Shown here one piece after another: positions 1 through 7,664 of a DNA stretch of 28,897 nucleotides (position 1 is the stretch's first letter; each line of letters starts with the position of its first letter). Below the pieces are notes generated by a model that ran no database searches, had not been told where the DNA came from, and saw only the letters and a list, made by a program, of their open reading frames with translations. The DNA comes from Saccoglossus kowalevskii (taxonomy: Eukaryota; Hemichordata; Enteropneusta; Harrimaniidae), in assembly GCF_000003605.2 (NCBI RefSeq), contig NW_003115859.1, forward strand, positions 1 through 28,897, read 5' to 3'. Made by a program: the position numbers and the translations under genes.

Positions 1-40
1 CATATCAGTAGTTATTTCCTTATATTTATTTTAAAGATGT

Positions 41-100
41 GGGGATATAGCTTAGTGGTAGAGCATTCGACTGCAGATCGAGAGGTCCCGGGTGTACCCT
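41..100 (+). pseudogene. tRNA-Cys pseudogene, class C (T arm deleted)
   Basis: The body runs to GAGGTCCC and then jumps to GGGTGT, losing 12 nt that hold the T loop and most of the B box. The short CCC direct repeat at the junction suggests a microhomology deletion. It also has C13 to T and C69 to A, leaving G4 opposite A69. Confidence 0.88.
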
Positions 101-268
101 TTAATTTTAATGTTGTATATTAGCACAAATAAACCTCTTGTATTCATATCATTCACTCTATGCCGAACAACACTTCATTTTGTTTATGTATGAACAATTT
201 AAGCACATTTTTTACGTACTTTCAAAATAGTATCAGTGGTTATTTCCCTATATTTATTTTAAACATGT

Positions 269-282
269 GGGGATATAGCTCA
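269..282 (+). pseudogene. tRNA-Cys 5' stub, class D
   Basis: Only GGGGATATAGCTCA remains, fused to sp2 spacer at AATAAACC. About 84 bp is missing relative to a full unit. AGCTCA in the tRNA and AGCACA in sp2 are similar at the junction. No anticodon or B box is left. Confidence 0.88.
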
Positions 283-403
283 AATAAACCCGTTGTATTC
301 ATATCATTCACTCTATGCCGAACAACACTTCATTTTGTTTATGTATGAACAATTTAAGCACATTTTTTACGTAATTTCAAAACAGTGTCAGTCGTTATTT
401 TCC

Positions 404-418
404 GATATTTATTTTAAA
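404..418 (+). promoter_or_regulatory. AT-rich TATA-like leader block, representative
   Basis: A TATTTATTTTAAA-type block about 20 to 6 bp before the body at 424, followed by CATGT or GATGT. Variants of it precede nearly every copy. Upstream AT-rich blocks can help TFIIIB place the start site; that role is inferred here. Confidence 0.4.
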
Positions 419-423
419 CATGT

Positions 424-495
424 GGGGATATAGCTCAGTGGTAGAGCATTCGACTGCAGATCGAGAGGTCCCTGGTTCGAACCCGGGTGTCCCCT
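424..495 (+). tRNA. tRNA-Cys-GCA: tRNA-Cys(GCA), class A
   Basis: Decodes UGC/UGU cysteine codons once charged by cysteinyl-tRNA synthetase. The acceptor stem GGGGATA/TGTCCCC has seven pairs, one of them U6·G67. The D arm is GCTC-AGTGGTA-GAGC, with G18G19. The anticodon arm is TTCGA-CTGCAGA-TCGAG with GCA at 34-36. The variable loop is AGGTC, and the T arm is CCTGG-TTCGAAC-CCGGG. Discriminator U73 fits Cys identity, and CCA is not encoded. A and B boxes are intact and a T4 terminator follows at 500. All structural positions expected of a working gene are present. Confidence 0.96.
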
Positions 496-660
496 TCTAT
501 TTTAATGTTATATATTAGCCAACATAAAACACTTGTGTCCAGATCATTCACTCTATGCCTAAACGCTTCATTTTGTTTATGTATGAACAATTTTAGCACA
601 TTATGACGTAATTTTAAAATAGTATCAGTAGTTATTTTTCTATATTTATTTTAAACATGT
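496..660 (+). repeat. Spacer family sp1, representative
   Basis: It begins TTCTATTTTAATG-like, then contains GCCAACATAAAACAC, CAGATC, TTCACTCTATGC, a CATTATGACGTAATTT block and the AT-rich TATATTTATTTTAAA block just before the next body. It follows most class A and B bodies. No open frame or structured RNA is supported in it. Confidence 0.85.
500..503 (+). terminator. Pol III T4 terminator, sp1 type, representative
   Basis: TTTT starts 5 nt after the discriminator base in CTATTTTAATG. This position recurs after most class A and B bodies. It would give a short 3' trailer removed by tRNA 3' processing. Confidence 0.75.
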
Positions 661-732
661 GGGGATATAGCTCAGTGGTAGAGCATTCGACTGCAGATCG
701 AGAGGTCCCTGGTTCGAACCTGGGTGTCCCCT
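661..732 (+). tRNA. tRNA-Cys-GCA: tRNA-Cys(GCA), near class A
   Basis: C62 to T only, which gives a tolerated G52·U62 wobble. A and B boxes are intact and sp1 follows. Its partner in the next higher-order repeat, at 2945, has the same T arm but a changed anticodon. Confidence 0.92.
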
Positions 733-899
733 TCTATTTTAATGTTATACATTAGCCAACATAAAACACTTGTGTCCAGATCGTTCACTCTATGCGTAAC
801 AACACTTCAGTATGTTTATGTATGAACAATTTAAGCACATTTTTACGTAATTTCAAAATAGTATCAGTCGTTATTTTCCTATATTTATTTTAAACATGA

Positions 900-971
900 G
901 GGGATATAGCTGAGTGGTAGAGCATTCGACTGCAGATCGAGAGGTCCCTGGTTTAAACCCGGGTGTCCCCT
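900..971 (+). tRNA. tRNA-Cys(GCA) variant, doubtful function
   Basis: C13 to G puts G13 opposite G22 in the D stem. The T loop is TTTAAAC (C56 to U, G57 to A), which weakens the B box. The leader is CATGAG instead of CATGTG. sp2 follows with a T4 run. Confidence 0.6.
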
Positions 972-1138
972 TTAATTTTAATGTTATACATTAGCACAAA
1001 TAAACCCCTTGTATCCATATCATTCACTGTATGCGTAACAACACTTCATTTTATTTATGCATGAACAATTTAAGCACATTATGACGTAATTTCAAAATAA
1101 TATCAGTCGTTATTTTTCTATAATTATTTTAAACATGT
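972..1138 (+). repeat. Spacer family sp2, representative
   Basis: It begins TTAATTTTAATG and contains GCACAAATAAACC, CATATCATTCAC and GTAACAACAC. It follows bodies with T loop TTTGAAC or TTTAAAC at full length, and class C bodies. The tight link between the T-arm type and the flanking spacer shows the two are inherited together. Confidence 0.85.
976..979 (+). terminator. Pol III T4 terminator, sp2 type, representative
   Basis: TTTT in CTTTAATTTTAATG after the tRNA body. A TTT precedes it directly after the acceptor stem. The same arrangement follows most copies with T loop TTTGAAC. Confidence 0.72.
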
Positions 1139-1210
1139 GGGGATATAGCTCAGTGGTAGAGCATTCGACTGCAGATCGAGAGGTCCCTGGTTCGAACCCG
1201 GGTGTCCCCT
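1139..1210 (+). tRNA. tRNA-Cys-GCA: tRNA-Cys(GCA), class A
   Basis: Exact consensus body with sp1 and a T4 run (1215-1218) behind it. It is preceded by the CTATAATTATTTTAAA leader. Confidence 0.96.
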
Positions 1211-1318
1211 TCTATTTTAATGTTATATATTAGCCAACATAAAACACTTGTGTCCAGATCTTTCACTCTATGCCTAAACACTTCATTTTGTTTATGTATG
1301 AATAATTTAAGCACATTA

Positions 1319-1326
1319 TGACGTAA
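1319..1326 (+). promoter_or_regulatory. Conserved TGACGTAA motif at about -57 from the tRNA
   Basis: TGACGTAA lies 57 to 50 bp upstream of the body at 1376. Most spacers hold either this word or TTACGTAA at the same distance. It resembles bZIP (ATF/CREB or PAR-type) sites. A role is inferred only from position and conservation, which repeat homogenisation could also explain. Confidence 0.4.
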
Positions 1327-1375
1327 TTTCAAAATTGTATCAGTAGTTATTTTCCTATATTTATTTTAAAGATGT

Positions 1376-1445
1376 GGGGATATAGCTCAGTGGTAGAGCT
1401 CGACTGCAGATCGAGAGGTCCTCGGTTTAAACCCGGGTGTCCCCT
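1376..1445 (+). pseudogene. tRNA-Cys pseudogene, class B (2-nt deletion)
   Basis: GAGCATTCGAC is shortened to GAGCTCGAC, removing position 26 and one anticodon-stem base. CTCGA/TCGAG can still form a perfect five-pair stem, but only by taking C25 from the D stem. The T arm is CTCGG-TTTAAAC-CCGGG, so C56 and G57 of the B box are lost. The GCA anticodon is kept. Confidence 0.78.
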
Positions 1446-1555
1446 TCTATTTTAATGTTATACATTAGCCAACATAAAACACTTGTATCCATATCATTCA
1501 CTCTATGCCTACCAACACTTCAGTTTGTTCATGTATGAACAATTTAAGCACATTT

Positions 1556-1563
1556 TTACGTAA
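1556..1563 (+). promoter_or_regulatory. Conserved TTACGTAA palindrome at about -57
   Basis: A perfect 8-bp palindrome 57 to 50 bp before the body at 1613. It is the alternative form of the TGACGTAA word and is typical of spacers leading into class U bodies. Confidence 0.4.
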
Positions 1564-1612
1564 TTTCAAAATAGTATTAGTCGTTATTTACCTATATTTA
1601 GTTTAAACATGT

Positions 1613-1684
1613 GGGGATATAGCTCAGTGATAGAGCATTCGACTGCAGATCGAGAGGTCCCTGGTTTGAACCCGGGTGTCCCCT
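1613..1684 (+). tRNA. tRNA-Cys(GCA), class U (A19/U56)
   Basis: G19 to A in the D loop (AGTGATA) comes with C56 to U in the T loop (TTTGAAC). The tertiary G19-C56 pair is therefore replaced by A19-U56. All stems are intact. The weak point is the B box, where C56 normally helps TFIIIC binding. sp2 follows. Confidence 0.68.
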
Positions 1685-1851
1685 TTAATTTTAATGTTAT
1701 ATATTAGCACAAATAAACCCCATGTATCCATATCATTCACTGTATGCGTATCAACACTTCATTTTATTTATGCATGAACAATTTAAGCACATTATGACGT
1801 AATTTCAAAATAATATCAGTCGTTATTTTTCTATAATTATTTTAAACATGT

Positions 1852-1923
1852 GGAGATATAGCTCAGTGGTAGAGCATTCGACTGCAGATCGAGAGGTCCC
1901 TGGTTCGAACCCGGGTGTCCCCT
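1852..1923 (+). tRNA. tRNA-Cys-GCA: tRNA-Cys(GCA), near class A
   Basis: G3 to A gives one A3·C70 mismatch in the acceptor stem; the rest is consensus. Its partner at 4136 keeps G3. sp3 follows. Confidence 0.8.
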
Positions 1924-2088
1924 TCTATTTTAATGTTATGCATTAGCGAACATAAAACACTTGTGTCCAGATCATTCACTCTATGTCAAAACACTTCATT
2001 TTGTTTATGTATTAAAAATGTAAGCACAATTTGACGTAATTTTAAAATTGTATCATTAGTTATTTTTCTATATTTATTTTAAACTTGT
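1924..2088 (+). repeat. Spacer family sp3, representative
   Basis: Marked by GCGAACATAAAACAC, TATGTCAAAACAC and TATTAAAAATGTAAGC. It also occurs after the bodies at 4136, 5700, 18699 and 20037, always ahead of a class B-TGA body or the class B/A hybrid. Confidence 0.82.
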
Positions 2089-2158
2089 GGGGATATAGCT
2101 CAGTGGTAGAGCTCGACTTGAGATCGAGAGGTCCTCGCTTTAAACCCGGGTGTCCCCT
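2089..2158 (+). pseudogene. Class B body with anticodon TGA
   Basis: Class B deletion, with the anticodon loop CTTGAGA giving TGA (Ser, UCA codon). G53 to C puts C53 opposite C61. B box damaged. Also present at 4373 and 20273. Confidence 0.75.
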
Positions 2159-2323
2159 TCTATTTTAATGTTATACATTAGCCAACATAAAACACTTGTG
2201 TCCAGATCATTCACTCTATGCCTAAACGCTTCATTTTGTTTATGTATGAACAATTTAAGCACATTATGACGTAATTTTAAAATTGTATCAGTAGTTATTT
2301 CCTTATATTTATTTTAAAGATGT

Positions 2324-2383
2324 GGGGATATAGCTTAGTGGTATAGCATTCGACTGCAGATCGAGAGGTCCCGGGTGTACCCT
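2324..2383 (+). pseudogene. tRNA-Cys pseudogene, class C
   Basis: Counterpart of the body at 41, with the same 12-nt T-arm loss, T13 and A69, plus G22 to T in the D stem. Confidence 0.88.
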
Positions 2384-2552
2384 TTAATTTTAATGTTGTA
2401 TATTAGCACAAATAAACCTCTTGTATTCATATCATTCACTCTATGCCGAACAACACTTCATTTTGTTTATGTATGAACAATTTAAGCACATTTTTTACGT
2501 ACTTTTCAAAATAGTATCAGTGGTTATTTCCCTATATTTATTTTAAACATGT

Positions 2553-2566
2553 GGGGATATAGCTCA
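2553..2566 (+). pseudogene. tRNA-Cys 5' stub, class D
   Basis: Same breakpoint as at 269. Follows its class C partner as in the first higher-order repeat copy. Confidence 0.88.
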
Positions 2567-2707
2567 AATAAACCCCTTGTATTCATATCATTCACTCTAT
2601 GCCGAACAACACTTCATTTTGTTTATGTATGAACAATTTAAGCACATTTTTTACGTAATTTCAAAACAGTGTCAGTCGTTATTTTCCGATATTTATTTTA
2701 AACATGT

Positions 2708-2779
2708 GGGGATATAGCTCAGTGGTAGAGCATTCGACTGCAGATCGAGAGGTCCCTGGTTCGAACCCGGGTGTCCCCT
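2708..2779 (+). tRNA. tRNA-Cys-GCA: tRNA-Cys(GCA), class A
   Basis: Exact consensus body; higher-order repeat partner of 424. sp1 and a T4 run follow. Confidence 0.96.
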
Positions 2780-2944
2780 TCTATTTTAATGTTATATATT
2801 AGCCAACATAAAACACTTGTGTCCAGATCATTCACTCTATGCCTAAACGCTTCATTTTGTTTATGTATGAACAATTTTAGCACATTATGACGTAATTTTA
2901 AAATAGTATCAGTAGTTATTTTTCTATATTTATTTTAAACATGT

Positions 2945-3016
2945 GGGGATATAGCTCAGTGGTAGAGCATTCGACTCCAGATCGAGAGGTCCCTGGTTCG
3001 AACCTGGGTGTCCCCT
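2945..3016 (+). tRNA. tRNA-Cys body with Trp anticodon CCA
   Basis: The anticodon loop is CTCCAGA, so 34-36 reads CCA, complementary to the Trp codon UGG. G34 to C is the only change from its duplicate at 661. Stems, A box and B box are intact. The acceptor and U73 remain of Cys type, so charging identity is unclear. It may be a mischarging risk, a silent copy or a sequencing error. Confidence 0.8.
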
Positions 3017-3183
3017 TCTATTTTAATGTTATACATTAGCCAACATAAAACACTTGTGTCCAGATCGTTCACTCTATGCGTAACAACACTTCAGTATGTT
3101 TATGTATGAACAATTTAAGCACATTTTTACGTAATTTCAAAATAGTATCTGTCGTTATTTTCCTATATTTATTTTAAACATGA

Positions 3184-3255
3184 GGGGATATAGCTGAGTG
3201 GTAGAGCATTCGACTGCAGATCGAGAGGTCCCTGGTTTAAACCCGGGTGTCCCCT
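3184..3255 (+). tRNA. tRNA-Cys(GCA) variant, doubtful function
   Basis: Counterpart of 900: G13·G22 mismatch, T loop TTTAAAC and CATGAG leader. sp2 follows. Confidence 0.6.
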
Positions 3256-3422
3256 TTAATTTTAATGTTATATATTAGCACAAATAAACCCCTTGTATCC
3301 ATATCATTCACTGTATGCGTAACAACACTTCATTTTATTTATGCATGAACAATTTAAGCACATTATGACGTAATTTCAAAATAATATCAGTCGTTATTTT
3401 TCTATAATTATTTTAAACATGT

Positions 3423-3494
3423 GGGGATATAGCTCAGTGGTAGAGCATTCGACTGCAGATCGAGAGGTCCCTGGTTCGAACCCGGGTGTCCCCT
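3423..3494 (+). tRNA. tRNA-Cys-GCA: tRNA-Cys(GCA), class A
   Basis: Exact consensus; partner of 1139 and of 19324. sp1 follows. Confidence 0.96.
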
Positions 3495-3659
3495 TCTATT
3501 TTAATGTTATATATTAGCCAACATAAAACACTTGTGTCCAGATCTTTCACTCTATGCCTAAACACTTCATTTTGTTTATGTATGAATAATTTAAGCACAT
3601 TATGACGTAATTTCAAAATTGTATCAGTAGTTATTTTCCTATATTTATTTTAAAGATGT

Positions 3660-3729
3660 GGGGATATAGCTCAGTGGTAGAGCTCGACTGCAGATCGAGA
3701 GGTCCTCGGTTTAAACCCGGGTGTCCCCT
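3660..3729 (+). pseudogene. tRNA-Cys pseudogene, class B
   Basis: Typical class B body with GAGATGTG leader context, partner of 1376. The spacer behind it has TTTTTTCATG in place of TTTGTTCATG. Confidence 0.78.
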
Positions 3730-3896
3730 TCTATTTTAATGTTATACATTAGCCAACATAAAACACTTGTATCCATATCATTCACTCTATGCCTACCAAC
3801 ACTTCAGTTTTTTCATGTATGAACAATTTAAGCACATTTTTACGTAATTTCAAAATAGTATTAGTCGTTATTTACCTATATTTAGTTTAAACATGT

Positions 3897-3968
3897 GGGG
3901 ATATAGCTCAGTGATAGAGCATTCGACTGCAGATCGAGAGGTCCCTGGTTTGAACCCGGGTGTCCCCT
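3897..3968 (+). tRNA. tRNA-Cys(GCA), class U (A19/U56)
   Basis: AGTGATA with TTTGAAC; stems intact; partner of 1613. sp2 follows. Confidence 0.68.
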
Positions 3969-4135
3969 TTAATTTTAATGTTATATATTAGCACAAATAA
4001 ACCCCATGTATCCATATCTTTCACTGTATGCGTAACAACACTTCATTTTATTTATGCATGAACAATTTAAGCACATTATGACGTAATTTCAAAATAATAT
4101 CAGTCGTTATTTTTCTATAATTATTTTAAACATGT

Positions 4136-4207
4136 GGGGATATAGCTCAGTGGTAGAGCATTCGACTGCAGATCGAGAGGTCCCTGGTTCGAACCCGGGT
4201 GTCCCCT
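4136..4207 (+). tRNA. tRNA-Cys-GCA: tRNA-Cys(GCA), class A
   Basis: Exact consensus; unlike its partner at 1852 it keeps G3. sp3 follows. Confidence 0.95.
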
Positions 4208-4372
4208 TCTATTTTAATGTTATGCATTAGCGAACATAAAACACTTGTGTCCAGATCATTCACTCTATGTCAAAACACTTCATTTTGTTTATGTATTAAA
4301 AATGTAAGCACAATTTGACGTAATTTTAAAATTGTATCATTAGTTATTTTTCTATATTTACTTTAAACTTGT

Positions 4373-4442
4373 GGGGATATAGCTCAGTGGTAGAGCTCGA
4401 CTTGAGATCGAGAGGTCCTCGCTTTAAACCCGGGTGTCCCCT
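4373..4442 (+). pseudogene. Class B body with anticodon TGA
   Basis: CTTGAGA loop and T stem CTCGC; partner of 2089. The leader has TACTTTAAA instead of TATTTTAAA, shared with the copy before 20273. Confidence 0.75.
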
Positions 4443-4606
4443 TCTATTTTAATGTTATACATTAGCCAACATAAAACACTTGTGTCCAGATCATTCACTC
4501 TATGCCTAAACGCTTCATTTTGTTTATGTATGAACATTTAAGCACATTGTGACGTAATTTTAAAATTGTATCAGTAGTTATTTCCTTATATTTATTTTAA
4601 AGATGT

Positions 4607-4666
4607 GGGGATATAGCTTAGTGGTAGAGCATTCGACTGCAGATCGAGAGGTCCCGGGTGTCCCCT
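4607..4666 (+). pseudogene. tRNA-Cys pseudogene, class C
   Basis: T arm deleted as at 41 and T13 kept, but the acceptor 3' strand TGTCCCC is intact. First body of the truncated third higher-order repeat copy. Confidence 0.88.
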
Positions 4667-4833
4667 TTAATTTTAATGTTGTATATTAGCACAAATAAAC
4701 CTCTTGTATTCATATCATTCACTCTATGCCGAACAACACTTCATTTTGTTTATGTATGAACAATTTAAGCATATTTTTACGTACTTTCAAAATAGTATCA
4801 GTGGTTATTTCCCTATATTTGTTTTAAACATGT

Positions 4834-4847
4834 GGGGATATAGCTCA
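4834..4847 (+). pseudogene. tRNA-Cys 5' stub, class D
   Basis: Stub fused to sp2; the spacer then continues as the one that precedes 1139, showing that three units were lost here. Leader TATTTGTTTTAAA. Confidence 0.88.
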
Positions 4848-4987
4848 AATAAACCCCTTGTATCCATATCATTCACTGTATGCGTAACAACACTTCATTT
4901 TATTTATGCATGAACAATTTAAGCACATTATGACGTAATTTCAAAATAATATCAGTCGTTATTTTTCTATAATTATTTTAAACATGT

Positions 4988-5059
4988 GGGGATATAGCTC
5001 AGTGGTAGAGCATTCGACTGCAGATCGAGAGGTCCCTGGTTCGAACCCGGGTGTCCCCT
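4988..5059 (+). tRNA. tRNA-Cys-GCA: tRNA-Cys(GCA), class A
   Basis: Exact consensus body. sp1 and a T4 run follow. Confidence 0.96.
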
Positions 5060-5224
5060 TCTATTTTAATGTTATATATTAGCCAACATAAAACACTTGT
5101 GTCCAGATCTTTCACTCTATGCCTAAACACTTCATTTTGTTTATGTATGAATAATTTAAGCACATTATGACGTAATTTCAAAATTGTATCAGTAGTTATT
5201 TTCCTATATTTATTTTAAAGATGT

Positions 5225-5294
5225 GGGGATATAGCTCAGTGGTAGAGCTCGACTGCAGATCGAGAGGTCCTCGGTTTAAACCCGGGTGTCCCCT
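5225..5294 (+). pseudogene. tRNA-Cys pseudogene, class B
   Basis: Typical class B body. The spacer behind carries TTCAGTATGTTTATG rather than the TTTGTTCATG form. Confidence 0.78.
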
Positions 5295-5461
5295 TCTATT
5301 TTAATGTTATACATTAGCCAACATAAAACACTTGTATCCATATCATTCACTCTATGCCTACCAACACTTCAGTATGTTTATGTATGAACAATTTAAGCAC
5401 ATTTTTACGTAATTTCAAAATAGTATCAGTCGTTATTTACCTATATTTAGTTTAAACATGT

Positions 5462-5533
5462 GGGGATATAGCTCAGTGATAGAGCATTCGACTGCAGATC
5501 GAGAGGTCCCTGGTTTGAACCCGGGTGTCCCCT
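5462..5533 (+). tRNA. tRNA-Cys(GCA), class U (A19/U56)
   Basis: AGTGATA with TTTGAAC, stems intact. Partner of 18461 at 12999 bp. Confidence 0.68.
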
Positions 5534-5699
5534 TTAATTTTAATGTTATATATTAGCACAAATAAACCCCTTGTATCCATATCATTCACTGTATGCGTAA
5601 CAACACTTCAGTATGTTTATGTATGAACAATTTAAGCACATTTTACGTAATTTCAAAATAGTATCAGTCGTTATTTTCCTATATTAAATTTAGACATGT

Positions 5700-5771
5700 G
5701 GGGATATAGCTCAGTGGTAGAGCATTCGACTGCAGATCGAGAGGTCCCTGGTTCGAACCCGGGTGTCCCCT
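5700..5771 (+). tRNA. tRNA-Cys-GCA: tRNA-Cys(GCA), class A
   Basis: Exact consensus body behind an unusual leader (TATTAAATTTAGACATG). sp3 follows. Confidence 0.94.
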
Positions 5772-5936
5772 TCTATTTTAATGTTATGCATTAGCGAACA
5801 TAAAACACTTGTGTCCAGATCATTCACTCTATGTCAAAACACTTCATTTTGTTTATGTATTAAAAATGTAAGCACAATTTGACGTAATTTTAAAATTGTA
5901 TCATTAGTTATTTTTCTATATTTATTTTAAACTTGT

Positions 5937-6006
5937 GGGGATATAGCTCAGTGGTAGAGCTCGACTGCAGATCGAGAGGTCCCTGGTTCGAACCCGGGTG
6001 TCCCTT
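5937..6006 (+). pseudogene. Class B/A hybrid body
   Basis: Has the 2-nt class B deletion but the intact class A T arm (CCTGG-TTCGAAC-CCGGG), so its B box is good. C72 to T gives G1·U72. It may be transcribed, but the D/anticodon junction is abnormal. Looks like a recombinant. Confidence 0.68.
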
Positions 6007-6170
6007 TCTATTTTAATGTTATGCATTTGCCAACATAAAACACTTGTGTCCAGATCATTCACTCTATCCTAAACACTTTATTTTGTTAATGCATGAACAA
6101 TTCAAGCACATTATGACGTAATTTCAAAATAGTATCAGTCGTTATTTTTCTACATTTATTTTAATCATGT

Positions 6171-6242
6171 GGGGATATAGCTCAGTGGTAGAGCATTCGA
6201 CTGCAGATCGAGAGGTCCCTGGTTCGAACCCGGGTGTCCCCT
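6171..6242 (+). tRNA. tRNA-Cys-GCA: tRNA-Cys(GCA), class A
   Basis: Exact consensus body; leader TTTTAATCATG. sp1 follows. Confidence 0.95.
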
Positions 6243-6407
6243 TCTATTTTAATGTTATATATTAGCCAACATAAAACACTTGTGTCCAGATCATTCACTC
6301 TATGCCTAAACGCTTCATTTTGTTTATGTATGAACAATTTAAGCACATAATGACGTAATTTTAAAATTGTATCAGTAGTTATTTTCCTATATTTATTTTA
6401 AAGATAT

Positions 6408-6477
6408 GGGGATATAGCTCAGTTGTAGAGCTCGACTGCAGATCGAGAGGTCCTCGGTTTAAACCCGGGTGTCCCCT
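6408..6477 (+). pseudogene. tRNA-Cys pseudogene, class B
   Basis: Class B body with G18 to T (AGTTGTA), losing a nearly invariant D-loop base as well. Leader GATAT. Confidence 0.8.
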
Positions 6478-6644
6478 TCTATTTTAATGTTATACATTAG
6501 CCAACATAAAACACTTGTATCCATATCATTCACTCTATGCCTACCAACACTTCAGTTTGTTCATGTATGAACAATTTAAGCACATTTTTACGTAATTTCA
6601 AAATAGTATTAGTCGTTATTTACCTATATTTAGTTTAAACATGT

Positions 6645-6716
6645 GGGGATATAGCTCAGTGATAGAGCATTCGACTGCAGATCGAGAGGTCCCTGGTTTG
6701 AACCCGGGTGTCCCCT
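6645..6716 (+). tRNA. tRNA-Cys(GCA), class U (A19/U56)
   Basis: AGTGATA with TTTGAAC, stems intact. sp2 with T4 follows. Confidence 0.68.
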
Positions 6717-6883
6717 TTAATTTTAATGTTATATATTAGCACAAATAAACCCCTTGTATCCATATCATTCACTGTATGCGTAACAACACTTCATTTTATT
6801 TATGCATGAACAATTTAAGCACATTATGACGTAATTTCAAAATAATATCAGTCGTTATTTTTCCATAATTATTTTAAACATGT

Positions 6884-6955
6884 GGGGATATAGCTCAGTG
6901 GTAGAGCATTCGACTGCAGATCGAGAGGTCCCTGGTTCGAACCCGGGTGTCCCCT
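6884..6955 (+). tRNA. tRNA-Cys-GCA: tRNA-Cys(GCA), class A
   Basis: Exact consensus body. The sp1 behind it reads CCAATATAAAACAC. Confidence 0.95.
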
Positions 6956-7120
6956 TCTATTTTAATGTTATATATTAGCCAATATAAAACACTTGTGTCC
7001 AGATCTTTCACTCTATGCCTAAACACTTCATTTTGTTTATGTATGAATAATTTAAGCACATTATGACGTAATTTCAAAATCGTATCAGTCGTTATTTTTC
7101 TATATTTATTTTAAACTTGT

Positions 7121-7190
7121 GGGGATATAGCTCAGTGGTAGAGCTCGACTGCAGATCGAGAGGTCCTCGGTTTAAACCCGGGTGTCCCCT
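7121..7190 (+). pseudogene. tRNA-Cys pseudogene, class B
   Basis: Typical class B body with AAACTTGTG leader. Confidence 0.78.
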
Positions 7191-7357
7191 TCTATTTTAA
7201 TGTTATACATTAGCCAACATAAAACACTTGTATCCATATCATTCACTCTATGCCTACCAACACTTCAGTTTGTTCATGTATGAACAATTTAAGCACATTT
7301 TTACGAAATTTCAAAATAGTATCAGTCGTTATTTTCCTATATTTATTTTAAACATTA

Positions 7358-7429
7358 GGGGATATAGCTCAGTGGTAGAGCATTCGACTGCAGATCGAGA
7401 TGTCCCTGGTTTGAACCCGGGTGTCCCCT
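7358..7429 (+). tRNA. tRNA-Cys(GCA) variant with G19/U56
   Basis: T loop TTTGAAC with G19 unchanged, so 19-56 can only be G·U. Variable loop AGGTC to ATGTC. Leader ACATTA. The spacer behind it has TTCAAATAAACC instead of CACAAATAAACC. Confidence 0.6.
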
Positions 7430-7592
7430 TTAATTTTAATGTTATATATTAGTTCAAATAAACCCCTTGTATCCATATCATTCACTGTATGCGTAACAAC
7501 ACTTCAGTATGTTTATGTATGACAATTTAAGCACATTTTACGTAATTTCAATAGTATCAGTCGTTATTTTTCTATATTTATTTTAAACTTGT

Positions 7593-7664
7593 GGGGATAT
7601 TGCTCAGTGGTAGAGCATTCGACTGCAGATCGAGAGGTCCTCGGTTTAAACCAGGGTGTCCCCT
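7593..7664 (+). pseudogene. Damaged tRNA-Cys body, full length
   Basis: A9 to T; T arm CTCGG-TTTAAAC-CAGGG with G52·A62 mismatch. Full-length class A anticodon arm joined to a class B-like T arm, suggesting recombination. Confidence 0.65.

Larger units (their letters stand above)
1..2283 (+). repeat. 2283-bp higher-order repeat, copy 1
   Basis: Ten units in the order C, D, A, A, variant, A, B, U, A, B(TGA). The same order returns with the same private variants at an offset of 2283-2284 bp: the GCTG D stem, the TTCGAACCTGGG T arm and the TGA anticodon copy. Position 1 corresponds to position 2284. Confidence 0.93.
2284..4566 (+). repeat. 2283-bp higher-order repeat, copy 2
   Basis: Near-identical to positions 1-2283. 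Visible differences are one extra T near 2505, the anticodon change in the copy at 2945, and G3 restored in the copy at 4136. A third copy starts at 4567 but loses three units after its class D stub, which yields an A-B-C-D style spacing. Confidence 0.93.

Noticed and set aside
269-282. Class D stubs as start sites of a different RNA gene
   Set aside because: Only the acceptor 5' strand and half the D arm remain. There is no B box and no partner acceptor strand before the next unit.
160-348. Plus-strand frames of 62-76 codons over C-D modules
   Set aside because: They span spacer and a D stub, and vary in length with small indels between duplicates. No protein-family features.
404-418. TATATTTATTTTAAA as a Pol II TATA box
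   Set aside because: No downstream coding gene exists, and the block sits only 6-20 bp before the tRNA, fitting an AT-rich tRNA leader better.
1150-1332. A 60-codon open frame on the minus strand, repeated with high identity about twenty times
   Set aside because: It lies across the 3' part of the spacer and the reverse complement of the tRNA body. Its conservation follows from repeat identity. It has no recognisable domain, and near-identical units lose it through single changes.
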